The translations under genes and the position numbers were made by a program. Under the pieces are notes generated by a model. It was given only the letters and a program-made list of their open reading frames with translations. It was not told the DNA's origin and searched no databases. From NCBI RefSeq assembly GCF_000420805.1, contig NZ_ATVQ01000001.1, positions 1,302,001 to 1,366,000 of the forward strand: a stretch of DNA of 64,000 bases. Reading direction: 5' to 3'. Shown here piece by piece: positions 25,493 through 34,678 of this stretch. Source of the stretch: Yaniella halotolerans DSM 15476 (GTDB lineage: Bacteria; Actinomycetota; Actinomycetes; Actinomycetales; Micrococcaceae). The stretch's first letter is position 1, and each line of letters starts with the position of its first letter.

Positions 25493-25972
25493 TTATTTTT
25501 GTGGATTTGGGATGGTTCTGGCGCGTCCTCGAAATTCGGCGACAAGTTTGTTGTTCTCATCGGTAATCGTGATGTCGTAGATGCCAGATCGACCATAGGA
25601 GGCGCGGCGCTTGCCGATGGCGGTCAACTGCGCGCCGTTGGTAGGGGACGAGATGAAATCAATGTCAACATTTTGGGCCACGGTGATCGTTGAACCATCG
25701 CCGTCCGGATTGTTGCAAGACCAGGCGAAGATGGTGTCTGCGAACGCAAAAAGCATGCCCCCGTGAGCGATGTTGAAACCGTTGAGCATTTCTTCACGCA
25801 ATTGCATGTGCCCTTTGGCGTATCCATCGGCGTATTCGGAGACCGTGATACCCATCCATTCGGCAGCCCGATCATGGCCCAGACGAGGGTGCTCGTTCGC
25901 GCCGAATGAGCCTGACGTGACGGTTTGACCGCTAGCTGTTGCGGTGTTCGTCGAACCGAGCGTTTGTGACAT
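25493..25972 (-). CDS. paaI: Hotdog-fold hydroxyphenylacetyl-CoA thioesterase
   Basis: 159 residues, GGAGA seven bases upstream of ATG 25972. The hotdog signature NGFNIAHGGMLFAFADTIFAWSCN contains the HGG turn and catalytic Asp typical of PaaI, and ASYGRSGIYDITITDEN forms the end of the sheet. PaaI removes CoA from dead-end hydroxyphenylacetyl-CoA intermediates so that CoA is not depleted. First gene of the paaI-paaK operon. Confidence 0.92.
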   Translation of the reverse strand: MSQTLGSTNTATASGQTVTSGSFGANEHPRLGHDRAAEWMGITVSEYADGYAKGHMQLREEMLNGFNIAHGGMLFAFADTIFAWSCNNPDGDGSTITVAQNVDIDFISSPTNGAQLTAIGKRRASYGRSGIYDITITDENNKLVAEFRGRARTIPNPQK

Positions 25973-26005
25973 GGCGTATCTCCGAGTGTGATCTGTATAA
26001 TTATC

Positions 26006-26125
26006 TACTGACCATTCATACGGTAATCTTGAATTGTGATGTGCGTCAAATCATTTCTCGAATACAGTGGAGGCGTGAGTTGCATAGCTCACGTCCAGCC
26101 AATATACTGAACGAACGTTCGGTAT
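26006..26125. promoter_or_regulatory. Two related palindromic operator candidates for the paa genes
   Basis: In the 216-base divergent region between paaI and paaA, 26104-26125 reads ATACTGAACG-AA-CGTTCGGTAT, a near-perfect palindrome. A second copy, TACTGACCATTCATACGGTA (26006-26025), matches it at most outer positions. One lies about 35 bases before paaI and the other about 65 before paaA, so each probably controls one direction. A TetR dimer site is the natural reading. A different dyad TTGGTA-N13-TACCAA lies at 24016-24040 upstream of paaR. Confidence 0.55.
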
Positions 26126-26188
26126 ATATCCGTCAGTGCATAAACAGTTCTAGAAGTTGCTAAAACAATTCGTCGCGAGGTGTCTCAC

Positions 26189-27199
26189 ATGTCTACAACG
26201 TCACAACACTCCGATGCCGCAGTCGCGGATATCGAAGCAGAGCGGGCAGGTCAAGAGCGGTTTGATGAAATCATCGCCGCTGATTCTCGTATTGAGCCCC
26301 GCGACTGGATGCCAGCCGGGTACCGCAAGACCTTGGTCCGTCAGATCTCCCAACACGCGCACTCCGAGATTATCGGCATGCAGCCAGAAGCAAACTGGAT
26401 CACTCGCGCGCCGTCGCTGAAGCGCAAAATGATCCTGATGGCTAAAGTGCAGGATGAAGCCGGTCACGGTCTCTATCTCTACTCAGCCGCAGAAACGCTC
26501 GGCACTTCGCGTGACGAAATGGTGGAACAGCTACTTTCGGGTAAGGCCAAGTACTCCTCCATCTTCAACTACCCGGCACGCAGCTGGGCTGATGTTGGTG
26601 CGATCGGTTGGCTTGTAGATGGCGCTGCCATCCAGAACCAGGTTCCGCTGTGCCGCGCTTCGTATGCACCATACGGTCGTGCGATGGTTCGCGTGTGTAA
26701 AGAAGAATCCTTCCACCAGCGCCAGGGTTGGGAAATCCTTTTGGAGCTCGCCAACGGAACGCCAGAGCAAAAACAGATGGCGCAGGATGCGGTAAACCGT
26801 TTCTACGGTCCAGCCCTGCAGATGTTTGGTCCACCGGATGATGATTCACCTAACTCTCAGCAGTCCATGGCCTGGAAGATCAAGCGTTTTTCCAACGACG
26901 AGCTGCGTCAGCGCTTCGTCGACATGATCGTTCCGCAGGCCGAAGCTCTCGGCTTGACCCTGCCGGATCCAGATCTGAAATGGAACGAAGAGCGCGGTCA
27001 CTACGACTTCGGTGAACTCGACTGGGACGAGTTCATGTCCGTCATCAAAGGTAACGGCCCGTGCAACGTCCAGCGCATGCAGCACCGCCGCGAAGCACAC
27101 GAAAATGGTGCCTGGGTTCGTGAAGCCGCTGCCGCCTACGCCGAAAAACAAGCTCGTCGTCAGCATGAAGCCGCTGATGCACACCTGATTGGAGCCTAA
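26189..27199 (+). CDS. paaA: Phenylacetyl-CoA 1,2-epoxidase, catalytic subunit A
   Basis: 336 residues from ATG 26189 (GAGG eight bases upstream; a GTG at 26180 overlaps that site). Ferritin-like di-iron protein: the iron ligands are carried by [20 protein letters not shown] and [18 protein letters not shown], the EaxxH helices of the bacterial multicomponent monooxygenases. PaaA with PaaC forms the core that epoxidises the ring of phenylacetyl-CoA using O2. The other subunits follow with overlapping or adjacent starts, a conserved paaABCDE order. Confidence 0.95.
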   Translation: MSTTSQHSDAAVADIEAERAGQERFDEIIAADSRIEPRDWMPAGYRKTLVRQISQHAHSEIIGMQPEANWITRAPSLKRKMILMAKVQDEAGHGLYLYSAAETLGTSRDEMVEQLLSGKAKYSSIFNYPARSWADVGAIGWLVDGAAIQNQVPLCRASYAPYGRAMVRVCKEESFHQRQGWEILLELANGTPEQKQMAQDAVNRFYGPALQMFGPPDDDSPNSQQSMAWKIKRFSNDELRQRFVDMIVPQAEALGLTLPDPDLKWNEERGHYDFGELDWDEFMSVIKGNGPCNVQRMQHRREAHENGAWVREAAAAYAEKQARRQHEAADAHLIGA

Positions 27200-27203
27200 C
27201 GAA

Positions 27204-27500
27204 ATGACTGAAAGCCTCAACGCCTCCTGGCCACTGTGGGAAGTTTTTGTTCGCTCGTCCCGCGGGCTCTCCCACGTCCACGCCGGCTCGCTCCACGCAC
27301 CGGATGCGACCATGGCGCTGCGCAATGCACGTGACCTCTACACCCGTCGCAATGAAGGCACCTCGGTGTGGGTCATGCCATCCGACAGCATTTCGAGCTC
27401 GGATCCAGATTCCAAGGGCGGATTCTTCGAATCGCCACAGGGTAAGAACTTCCGCCACGCCACCTATTACACGAAGTCTGAAGGAGTGAAGCACCTATGA
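27204..27500 (+). CDS. paaB: Phenylacetyl-CoA epoxidase subunit B
   Basis: 98 residues from ATG 27204, four bases after paaA; the frame extends a few codons into paaA without reason to start there. Family-typical text WPLWEVFVRSSRGLSHVHAG, LHAPDATMALRNARDLYTRR. Small scaffold subunit that bridges PaaAC heterodimers and is needed for activity. Its stop overlaps the paaC start (ATGA). Confidence 0.95.
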   Translation: MTESLNASWPLWEVFVRSSRGLSHVHAGSLHAPDATMALRNARDLYTRRNEGTSVWVMPSDSISSSDPDSKGGFFESPQGKNFRHATYYTKSEGVKHL

Positions 27501-28333
27501 GTTTCACATCAGGTGACTCCGCAACCAAGATCTCTGCGGGCAATGCGATCACTCCGGAAGACATCATCGCAGCCGGTGAAAAAGCACCAGAAGATGTCGC
27601 AACCTACGCGATGTATTTGGGCGACGACGCCCTGATGCTCGCGCAGCGGTTGGGCCACTGGATTTCCCGTGCACCAGAAATGGAAGAAGACGTTGCCCTG
27701 GCCAATATTGCCCAGGACCAACTCGGCCACGCCCGCTTCCTGCTGTCCTACGCAGGTTCTGCCTGGGCCAAAACCGAAGACGACCTGGCCTACTTCCGCG
27801 GTGAGGAAGAATTTCGTTCCTGCCGCCTGGTCGAACAGGCAAACGGCGACTTTGGCCAAACCATCGCCCGCCAGCTGATCTTCTCGCTCTACCAGTACGA
27901 GCTGTTCACCCGTCTGATGGACTCAGCCGATGAAACACTGGCCTCGGTTGCCGCCAAGGCCGTCAAAGAAGTGACCTACCACGTCGACCACGCAGCCCAG
28001 TGGACCATACGTCTCGGCGATGGTACCGAAGAGTCCCATCGTCGGATGCAGGAAGGCCTCTACTACATGTGGCCATACGTCGACGAACTCTTCAAAGACG
28101 ACGATCTGCTGCGCGACCTCTCGGAACGCGGTATCGCCGTTCTTCCGTCAACGCTGCGTGCATCCTTCGACGCACGAATCGAACCAATCCTTGAACAAGC
28201 CACACTCACCGTGCCCGATGTACCAGGTGCATGGGGCGGTGACCGTTCGGGCAACTTCTCCGAGCATCGCGGCCATATCCTGGCTGAGATGCAGGTGCTA
28301 GCCCGTCAGTTCCCACAAGGAGTGACATGGTAA
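27497..28333 (+). CDS. paaC: Phenylacetyl-CoA epoxidase structural subunit C
   Basis: 278 residues, start overlapping the paaB stop. Ferritin-like fold related to PaaA but with a degenerate di-iron site: LANIAQDQLGHARFLLSYAG and EVTYHVDHAAQWTIRLGDGT retain parts of the ligand helices. It pairs with PaaA and helps bind the CoA part of the substrate. It ends in TAA that overlaps the paaD start region. Confidence 0.95.
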   Translation: MSFTSGDSATKISAGNAITPEDIIAAGEKAPEDVATYAMYLGDDALMLAQRLGHWISRAPEMEEDVALANIAQDQLGHARFLLSYAGSAWAKTEDDLAYFRGEEEFRSCRLVEQANGDFGQTIARQLIFSLYQYELFTRLMDSADETLASVAAKAVKEVTYHVDHAAQWTIRLGDGTEESHRRMQEGLYYMWPYVDELFKDDDLLRDLSERGIAVLPSTLRASFDARIEPILEQATLTVPDVPGAWGGDRSGNFSEHRGHILAEMQVLARQFPQGVTW

Positions 28334-28848
28334 TGACTACCTCCGCAACCCTTCGCCCAACAGACTCACAGACCGCAGAACTCTGGGACGCCGTCAAAAT
28401 GGTGCCAGATCCTGAAGTCCCCGTGGTCACCATCGAGGACCTCGGCATTTTGCGCGACGTCGAACTGGTTCACGGCAAAGCGGTTGTGACGATCACACCA
28501 ACCTATTCCGGCTGTCCAGCCATGGACACCATTTCGGCTGATGTGACGACTGCGCTGGCAGAGGCTGGGTACCACGACGCCGAGGTCAAACTCGTCTTGA
28601 CCCCGGCCTGGACCACCGACTGGATGTCCGAAGACGGCAAGCGCAAACTGGAAGAATACGGCATTGCGCCACCCACCGGAAAATCCGCGGTCAACGACGG
28701 CCCGATCATGCTCCAGATGGCCGTCAAATGCCCACAGTGCCACTCATTAAACACTCGTGAAGTTACTCGATTCGGTTCAACCGCATGCAAAGCGCTCTAC
28801 ACCTGTAACGACTGCCTGGAACCTTTCGACTACTTTAAAGTCCACTAA
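28327..28848 (+). CDS. paaD: Phenylacetate pathway Fe-S maturation protein
   Basis: 173 residues from ATG 28327; a second ATG at 28333 (TAATG) overlapping the paaC stop is an equally good start. N-terminal MIP18/DUF59 domain (VPDPEVPVVTIEDLGILRDV, TYSGCPAMDTI) and a C-terminal zinc-ribbon-like pair CPQCHS ... CNDC. PaaD is required for epoxidase activity, probably for Fe-S assembly on PaaE; known members show the same two-part plan. Confidence 0.93.
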   Translation: MVMTTSATLRPTDSQTAELWDAVKMVPDPEVPVVTIEDLGILRDVELVHGKAVVTITPTYSGCPAMDTISADVTTALAEAGYHDAEVKLVLTPAWTTDWMSEDGKRKLEEYGIAPPTGKSAVNDGPIMLQMAVKCPQCHSLNTREVTRFGSTACKALYTCNDCLEPFDYFKVH

Positions 28849-28860
28849 GGAACTTGCACC

Positions 28861-30012
28861 ATGACAGAAACCACCACCGCACCTGCAAAGAAGCGCGCAC
28901 GGTTCAATGCTCTGAACGTTTCAGAGATCCGCAAGCTGACCGACGAGGCCATCGAAGTAGCCTTCGCGATCCCTGACGAACTGCTCGACGACTACAACTA
29001 CGTCCCCGGTCAGTACGTGGCACTGCGGGCGGATATCGACGGCGAAGAAATCCGGCGTTCCTACTCGATCTGTGCCGAACCTGTCCCCGGAGAAATCCGC
29101 GTCGCCATCAAAAAAGACTTCGGCGGCCTGTTCTCGACCTGGGCGCACGAAGAACTCGCGGTCGGAGACACCATCAACGTGATGAACCCTCAGGGCTCAT
29201 TTACCTCGCGTGTCCAAACCACCGCGCTCAACGATCCAGAAGCCATCGCCCAAGAGCACGACGGCGGACACTTTGTGGCTATCGCGGCCGGCTCCGGGAT
29301 CACACCGATCATGTCGATCGTTGCCACCATTCTGAAATCCACACCGTCAGCAACCTTTGACCTGGTGTATGCAAACCGTTCCGCGATGGATGTCATGTTT
29401 GCCGAAGAACTCGGCGACCTCAAAGACAAATACCCGTCGCGACTGTCCATCCACCACGTGCTATCCCGCGAACAGCGCATCTCTCCGCTGATGTCAGGAC
29501 GCATCGACGAGGACAAACTCTCCGAACTGCTCACGAACATCATCCCGGTCGAAAATGCCGTCGAATGGTTCCTCTGCGGACCATTCGAACTTGTCCAGAT
29601 GACGCGCGACCAGCTCAAAGACCGCGGTGTTGCCGACGACGCGGTTCGTTTTGAACTGTTTACCACCGGTGACCCGAAAGAAGATCGTGGTCACCGTGGC
29701 CGTCCCGTCCAAGTGGATCCCAAGGGCGAAAACCGGACAATCGACTTCGCGCTGGATGGTCTCTCGTCAACGGTGGAAACACCAGTGTCAGCCAACGAAT
29801 CTGTGCTCAACGCAGCCCTACGGGTCCGCCCGGACACCCCGTTCGCTTGCGCCGGCGGTGTGTGTGGCACCTGCCGCGCCAAGGTAGTCAGCGGCACGTT
29901 CGAGATGGACGAAAACTATGCGCTGGAAGCCGACGAAGTCGAGGCCGGTTACGTGCTGACCTGTCAGACCCGACCCACGTCAGACACTTTGACCGTTGAC
30001 TACGACGCTTAG
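28861..30012 (+). CDS. paaE: Phenylacetyl-CoA epoxidase reductase subunit
   Basis: 383 residues, AAGGA before ATG 28861. The FAD domain shows RRSYSICAEP, the NAD(P)H domain AIAAGSGITPIMSIVATIL and WFLCGPFELVQ, and the C-terminal plant-type [2Fe-2S] ferredoxin domain CAGGVCGTCRAKV with the fourth Cys in LTCQTRPT. It passes electrons from NADPH to the PaaAC di-iron centre. Last subunit of the epoxidase, eight bases before the crotonase gene. Confidence 0.95.
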   Translation: MTETTTAPAKKRARFNALNVSEIRKLTDEAIEVAFAIPDELLDDYNYVPGQYVALRADIDGEEIRRSYSICAEPVPGEIRVAIKKDFGGLFSTWAHEELAVGDTINVMNPQGSFTSRVQTTALNDPEAIAQEHDGGHFVAIAAGSGITPIMSIVATILKSTPSATFDLVYANRSAMDVMFAEELGDLKDKYPSRLSIHHVLSREQRISPLMSGRIDEDKLSELLTNIIPVENAVEWFLCGPFELVQMTRDQLKDRGVADDAVRFELFTTGDPKEDRGHRGRPVQVDPKGENRTIDFALDGLSSTVETPVSANESVLNAALRVRPDTPFACAGGVCGTCRAKVVSGTFEMDENYALEADEVEAGYVLTCQTRPTSDTLTVDYDA

Positions 30013-30019
30013 GAATCAC

Positions 30020-30802
30020 ATGATCACACTCGATATCAGCGACAACATCGCCGAAGTCACGCTTAACGCACCAGAAAAGATGAACGCCCTGGACGAGCGC
30101 GCGATCGCCGAACTCGGCCAGGCCTACACCGACGCCGCAGAAGCCGGCGTTCGCGCCCTGCTGCTTCGCGGTGAAGGTCGCGTATTCAGCGCCGGACGCG
30201 ACATCTCCAACGTCGACCCAGCCGATGACGACGCCTACGATTACCTGGGCAACATCGTCACGCCGGTACTGCGCCAGATGGCCGAATTTCCGGCCCCAAC
30301 CTTCGCCGCAGTACAGGGCGCCTGCCTGGGCGTAGGCCTCGGTCTGGCCATCGCCACCGACGTGGTCTACGTTGCCGACGACGCCAAGATCGGCTCACCA
30401 TTTGCCAATCTGGGCGCCACCCTCGACTCGGGCGGCCACGCACTGTTCACCGAACGACTCGGCGCTCACCGCACCCTGGATCTGATCTACACCGCCGAGC
30501 TCATGAGTGGGAAAGACGCGGTAGCGCAGGGACTCTTTTCCCGCTCGGTGCCAAAAGACGAACTGCTGGACTTTACCCGTGAACGTGTTGCCAAAGCAGC
30601 CGAGGGAGCCACCGGTGCGTTTATGGCATCCCGTAAATTAGTCGCGGCGATCCGTGACGAACGTATTGGTTTGTGGGAGTCTATGGAACAGGAAAATCTG
30701 GCCCAGGGACAGCTATGTTCCACAGATGACTACGCCGAAGGTTTCGCTGCCTTCCAGGAAAAACGCAAACCAAACTTTACCGGCACACTGCTGGAAAACT
30801 AA
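30020..30802 (+). CDS. paaG: Enoyl-CoA hydratase/isomerase family, PaaG-like
   Basis: 260 residues from ATG 30020 (TAGGA upstream). Crotonase-fold: oxyanion-hole segments RVFSAGRDIS and GACLGVGLGLAIATDVVY. Where a hydratase would carry its second catalytic Glu, the sequence has an Asp in GATLDSGGHALF, the arrangement of PaaG, the epoxide-to-oxepin isomerase that also moves double bonds. This favours PaaG over PaaF, but no second crotonase gene is present in the cluster, so hydratase activity might also reside here or be encoded elsewhere. Translated in series with paaE. Confidence 0.8.
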   Translation: MITLDISDNIAEVTLNAPEKMNALDERAIAELGQAYTDAAEAGVRALLLRGEGRVFSAGRDISNVDPADDDAYDYLGNIVTPVLRQMAEFPAPTFAAVQGACLGVGLGLAIATDVVYVADDAKIGSPFANLGATLDSGGHALFTERLGAHRTLDLIYTAELMSGKDAVAQGLFSRSVPKDELLDFTRERVAKAAEGATGAFMASRKLVAAIRDERIGLWESMEQENLAQGQLCSTDDYAEGFAAFQEKRKPNFTGTLLEN

Positions 30803-30812
30803 GAGGAGCCAC

Positions 30813-32030
30813 GTGGTAGCAGAAGCATTTTTGGTCTCGGGTAAACGGACCCCGGTTGGACGTCACAGTGGGGCCTTGAGCTCGCTGCGACCTGACGATA
30901 TGGCGGCCACCGCTATCAAGGCCGTACTGGATGACAGTGGTCTTGACTCGGCTGTTGTCGACGAGGTGCTGTTGGGTAATGCCAATGGTGCAGGTGAAGA
31001 AAACCGCAACGTGGCCCGTATGGCCTGGCTGCTGGCTGGCGGGGACGAGTCCGTTCCGGCCATGACCGTCAACCGATTGTGTGCCTCGGGTATGTCGGCA
31101 ATCGAAACCGCTTCGCGCATGGTCGCGACCGGAGATGCCGATATCGTGATCGCCGGTGGCGTGGAGTCCATGTCTCGTGCGCCGTGGGTATTGGAGAAAC
31201 CAACCCGCGCCTTTGCACAACCGGGTAAAATTTTTGACTCGGCGCTCGGCTGGCGTTTCGTCAACCCACGGTTTGAGTACGGGGATCTGTCACGCGATGG
31301 CAAGATGACCTATTCGATGACTGAAACTGCGCAAGAAGTCGCCAACGTTGACGGTGTGACGCGTCAAGAGGCTGACGAGTTTGCTGCAGCCTCGCAGGCC
31401 AAGGCCGTTTCCGCGGTGGAAGCCGGGCACTTTGCGAACGAAATCGTGCCGGTTGAGATCAAAGACCGCAAGGGCAATGTCACCGTCGTTGACCAGGACG
31501 AAGGACCCCGCCCAGGAACCACCGCCGAGAAGTTGAGCGGTCTGCGTCCAGTCACCGGTTTGGGTGACGTTGTGACCGCCGGGAACTCTTCGAGCCTCAA
31601 CGACGGTGCCTCGGCGATTATCGTGGCCTCGGCTGCTGCGATCGAAAAATATAACCTCACCCCTCGTGCTCGCATTGTCGCCGGTGGGTCAGCTGGTCTG
31701 GCCCCAGAAGTGATGGGTCTTGGACCGGTTCCGGCCACCGAAAAAGTCTTGGCGAAGGCCGGTTGGAGCGTCGATGATCTCGATGCCGCAGAACTCAATG
31801 AAGCCTTCGCCACCCAATCGATTGCCTCGATGCGTCGTCTAGGCATCAACCCGGAGATCGTCAATGCCTGGGGCGGTGCGATTGCGCTGGGTCACCCGTT
31901 GGGTTCATCGGGTTCACGCATCGTCATTACCTTGCTCTCACGACTCGAAGCCGAAGAGAAATCTCGCGGTCTGGCCACCATGTGTGTTGGGGTAGGCCAA
32001 GGCGCCGCAATGCTCATCGAACGCGTCTAA
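30813..32030 (+). CDS. paaJ: Acetyl-CoA acyltransferase, 3-oxoadipyl-CoA thiolase-like
   Basis: 405 residues from GTG 30813, GAGGAG upstream; the open frame begins earlier inside paaG. Thiolase catalytic set: nucleophile Cys in VNRLCASGMSAIE (about residue 90), His in ALGHPLGSSGSR and the second Cys in TMCVGVGQGAAM, plus NEAFA. In the phenylacetate route PaaJ cleaves 3-oxoadipyl-CoA and the dehydro intermediate to acetyl-CoA and succinyl-CoA. This also serves the beta-ketoadipate product of the cat branch. Substrate is inferred from neighbours. Confidence 0.88.
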   Translation: MVAEAFLVSGKRTPVGRHSGALSSLRPDDMAATAIKAVLDDSGLDSAVVDEVLLGNANGAGEENRNVARMAWLLAGGDESVPAMTVNRLCASGMSAIETASRMVATGDADIVIAGGVESMSRAPWVLEKPTRAFAQPGKIFDSALGWRFVNPRFEYGDLSRDGKMTYSMTETAQEVANVDGVTRQEADEFAAASQAKAVSAVEAGHFANEIVPVEIKDRKGNVTVVDQDEGPRPGTTAEKLSGLRPVTGLGDVVTAGNSSSLNDGASAIIVASAAAIEKYNLTPRARIVAGGSAGLAPEVMGLGPVPATEKVLAKAGWSVDDLDAAELNEAFATQSIASMRRLGINPEIVNAWGGAIALGHPLGSSGSRIVITLLSRLEAEEKSRGLATMCVGVGQGAAMLIERV

Positions 32031-32057
32031 CCACTTATCCACAGCTAGAGGAGCACC

Positions 32058-32915
32058 ATGGCAAACACTCTTCCATCCACCGTTGGCGTCCTAGGTGGCG
32101 GACGCATGGGCGCCGGCGTTGCCCACGCCTTCCTGACCTCCGGAGCTCAGGTTGTCGTCGTTGAACAGCACGATGACGCCGCAGAAGCAGCACGTGAACG
32201 AGTCCTGCGCGACGTCGCCGGCTCCGTAGAACGCGGTAAAGTCTCGGGTACGACCGCCGAATACGAAGCGCAGCTTACGGTCACCACCGATCAGTCAGCC
32301 TTCGCCAATGCTGGTTTGGTGATCGAAGCTGTCCCGGAAGACTTCGATCTGAAAGTCTCCGCGCTGCAGGCGGTCGAAGGACACCTGGCCGAAGACGCAT
32401 ACCTGGCGACCAACACGTCGTCGATGTCGGTTGACGGTCTCGCCGAACAGCTGCAGCGCCCGCACAACTTTTGTGGCCTCCACTTCTTCAACCCGGTGCC
32501 AGCCTCAAAACTGGTCGAGGTCGTCATCGGCAAGCAGACCTCTGACGAGCTCAAAGCCCTCACCACACAGTGGACCGAGGGCATCGGCAAAACCCCGGTC
32601 ACCGTCAACGACGCACCAGGCTTTGCCTCCTCACGTCTGGGCCTCGCGCTCGGATTAGAAGCCATTCGCATGGTCGAAGAAGGAGTCGCCTCAGCAGAGG
32701 ACATCGATAACGCCATGGTGCTGGGATATAAACACCCGGTCGGACCACTGGCACTCACCGACATCGTTGGTATCGATGTTCGCCTCAATATCGCGGAGTA
32801 CTTGGAAACCAAACTCGGCCCACGGTTTAGCCCGCCGCAACTCATGCGCGATATGGTCTCCCGGGGCGATCTGGGACGCAAATCTGGTAAAGGGTTCTAC
32901 GACTATAACGACTAG
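32058..32915 (+). CDS. paaH: 3-hydroxyacyl-CoA dehydrogenase
   Basis: 285 residues, GAGGAG before ATG 32058. NAD-binding GVLGGGRMGAGVAHAFL at about 10-26, the signature VIEAVPEDFDLK, catalytic His in GLHFFNPVPASKLVEVV, and NDAPGFASSRLG. Single-domain 3-hydroxybutyryl-CoA dehydrogenase type. In this operon it would oxidise 3-hydroxyadipyl-CoA to 3-oxoadipyl-CoA before the thiolase. Last gene of the rightward paa operon, followed by a hairpin. Confidence 0.9.
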   Translation: MANTLPSTVGVLGGGRMGAGVAHAFLTSGAQVVVVEQHDDAAEAARERVLRDVAGSVERGKVSGTTAEYEAQLTVTTDQSAFANAGLVIEAVPEDFDLKVSALQAVEGHLAEDAYLATNTSSMSVDGLAEQLQRPHNFCGLHFFNPVPASKLVEVVIGKQTSDELKALTTQWTEGIGKTPVTVNDAPGFASSRLGLALGLEAIRMVEEGVASAEDIDNAMVLGYKHPVGPLALTDIVGIDVRLNIAEYLETKLGPRFSPPQLMRDMVSRGDLGRKSGKGFYDYND

Positions 32916-32943
32916 GACAAGCTCGTCGGTAGAGACCGCGGGG

Positions 32944-32973
32944 CGTGATCCCAGCTGCAAGACCGGGATCACG
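32944..32973 (+). terminator. Hairpin after paaH
   Basis: Arms CGTGATCCC (32944-32952) and GGGATCACG (32965-32973) with a 12-base loop, 28 bases after the stop codon. Confidence 0.65.
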
Positions 32974-33027
32974 TCCTGCGTTCATTTAACCCCATAAATA
33001 CTGGCCCCTCACTAGTTGAAGATACAC

Positions 33028-33058
33028 TTGAATTTTTGTACGATATGTCAAAATTCAA
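33028..33058. promoter_or_regulatory. Inverted repeat upstream of matB
   Basis: TTGAATTTT (33028-33036), 13-base spacer, AAAATTCAA (33050-33058), a perfect 9-base dyad about 45 bases before the matB start. Its AT-richness and place suggest an operator or promoter element rather than a terminator. Confidence 0.45.
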
Positions 33059-33103
33059 CGGCTGGTCATAGATGTCAGGCAGCCAGAACACAGTGAGGCC
33101 CCG

Positions 33104-34618
33104 GTGTTCCAACTTCCGTACCGTAGTGTGTATACGCGATTTCTGGACCGCGTAGCTGCCCACCCCTCCAAACCTGTATTCGAATTGGCTGACGGTTCGA
33201 GCATCTCCTACGGCAAGCTATTAAAAACCACGCAAAGCATCGCGGCTGTTCTCCATGCAGCTGGAATTACGACAGGGGACCGGGTCGTTGTTCAGGTTGA
33301 AAAATCGCCGCAGGCCATTGCAGCGTACCTGGCAACATTGCAGGTGGGTGCGGTGTATGTCCCCTTGAACACCGCCTATACCGATGCTGAACTGCGGTAT
33401 TTTCTTGACGACGCAGAGCCCGCCGTGCTGATCGTGGATCCCGGGCGCGCGGAACAAGCCCGCAAATTGGCACCCGAGAGCGCCGTTCTCACCCTGGATC
33501 GACACGGTAACGGCTCACTGTTGGAAACCAAGACAACGCGAACAACCGTTGAACCGGTCCACGGAGATCACGCAGCCGCTATCTTGTATACTTCCGGGAC
33601 CACGGGCCGCTCCAAAGGTGCGGTTCTAACCCACGATAACCTCGCTAGCAACTGTTTGGCACTGCTCGAGGCCTGGGAGTTCACCGGTAACGACAGACTC
33701 ATTCATGCCCTCCCGATCTTCCACATTCACGGACTCTTCGTGGCCGCCAACATGACCCTGGTAGCCGGTGCGACTATGGTGTGGATGGATGCCTTTGACG
33801 CTGAAGTGGTCATCGAACACTTTGCCAGTGCCACCGTACTCATGGGCGTACCGACGTTCTACACGCGCCTGCTGGCCTCACCGAACCTGAGCCGGGAAGC
33901 TGCCGCGACCATGCGTCTGTTCGTCTCGGGTTCGGCCCCGCTGTTGGCGGCCGATCACGCGGCATTCACGCAGCGCACCGGACACCATATTTTGGAACGC
34001 TACGGCATGACCGAAACCGGCATGAACACCACCAATCCGTATCATGGTCAGCGTCGCGCAGGCAGTGTCGGCTCTCCACTGCGCGGCGTCGAAGTCATCG
34101 TCGCTGATGCCGAGTCGGGTACAGAACTTCCAGCCGGAGAGATCGGATCCATTGAAGTACGCGGCCCGAACGTCTTTGACCGATACTGGCGCAATGCAGA
34201 GAAAACAGAACAAGAAATTCGTGACTCCGGGTTCTTCATTACCGGCGACCAGGGATATTATGACGACGACGGATACCTCTACATCTCCGGGCGTTCCAAA
34301 GACATGATCATCTCGGGTAGCTACAACGTTTATCCCAAAGAAATTGAACAGCTGCTTGACGAACACCCCACGGTCAAAGAATCTGCCGTCATCGGTGTGC
34401 CACATCCGGATCTGGGCGAGACCGTCGTCGCCGTCATCGTGCTTGCGGAAGGGCGAGATCTGGACACTGCCGCGCTGGAATCATCGCTTCGTGATGACTT
34501 GGCACGGTTCAAACAACCCAGGGCATATCGCGCCGTTGATGAGCTCCCGCGCAATGTGATGGGCAAGGTGCAAAAAGCACAGTTGCGAGACCACTTCTCT
34601 GAGTTGTTCAGGTCGTAG
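33104..34618 (+). CDS. matB: Malonate-CoA ligase
   Basis: 504 residues, GTG start with GAGG six bases upstream. Class I adenylate-forming enzyme: P-loop LYTSGTTGRSKGAV (about 163-176), LERYGMTETGMNTTNPY, and hinge SGRSKDMIISGSYNVYPKEIE, then the C-terminal Lys in NVMGKVQKAQL. The PIFHIHGLFVAANMTLVAGA and MGVPTFYTRLL text matches MatB, which makes malonyl-CoA from malonate, ATP and CoA in the cytoplasm. No malonyl-CoA decarboxylase or carrier gene is adjacent. Own promoter likely; the next gene is convergent. Confidence 0.85.
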   Translation: MFQLPYRSVYTRFLDRVAAHPSKPVFELADGSSISYGKLLKTTQSIAAVLHAAGITTGDRVVVQVEKSPQAIAAYLATLQVGAVYVPLNTAYTDAELRYFLDDAEPAVLIVDPGRAEQARKLAPESAVLTLDRHGNGSLLETKTTRTTVEPVHGDHAAAILYTSGTTGRSKGAVLTHDNLASNCLALLEAWEFTGNDRLIHALPIFHIHGLFVAANMTLVAGATMVWMDAFDAEVVIEHFASATVLMGVPTFYTRLLASPNLSREAAATMRLFVSGSAPLLAADHAAFTQRTGHHILERYGMTETGMNTTNPYHGQRRAGSVGSPLRGVEVIVADAESGTELPAGEIGSIEVRGPNVFDRYWRNAEKTEQEIRDSGFFITGDQGYYDDDGYLYISGRSKDMIISGSYNVYPKEIEQLLDEHPTVKESAVIGVPHPDLGETVVAVIVLAEGRDLDTAALESSLRDDLARFKQPRAYRAVDELPRNVMGKVQKAQLRDHFSELFRS

Positions 34619-34678
34619 CGCCGGCATTTTGATACCTCTCGTCTCAACCTGGTTTGTGTTTGTGGGTAGCTTGGTTGA

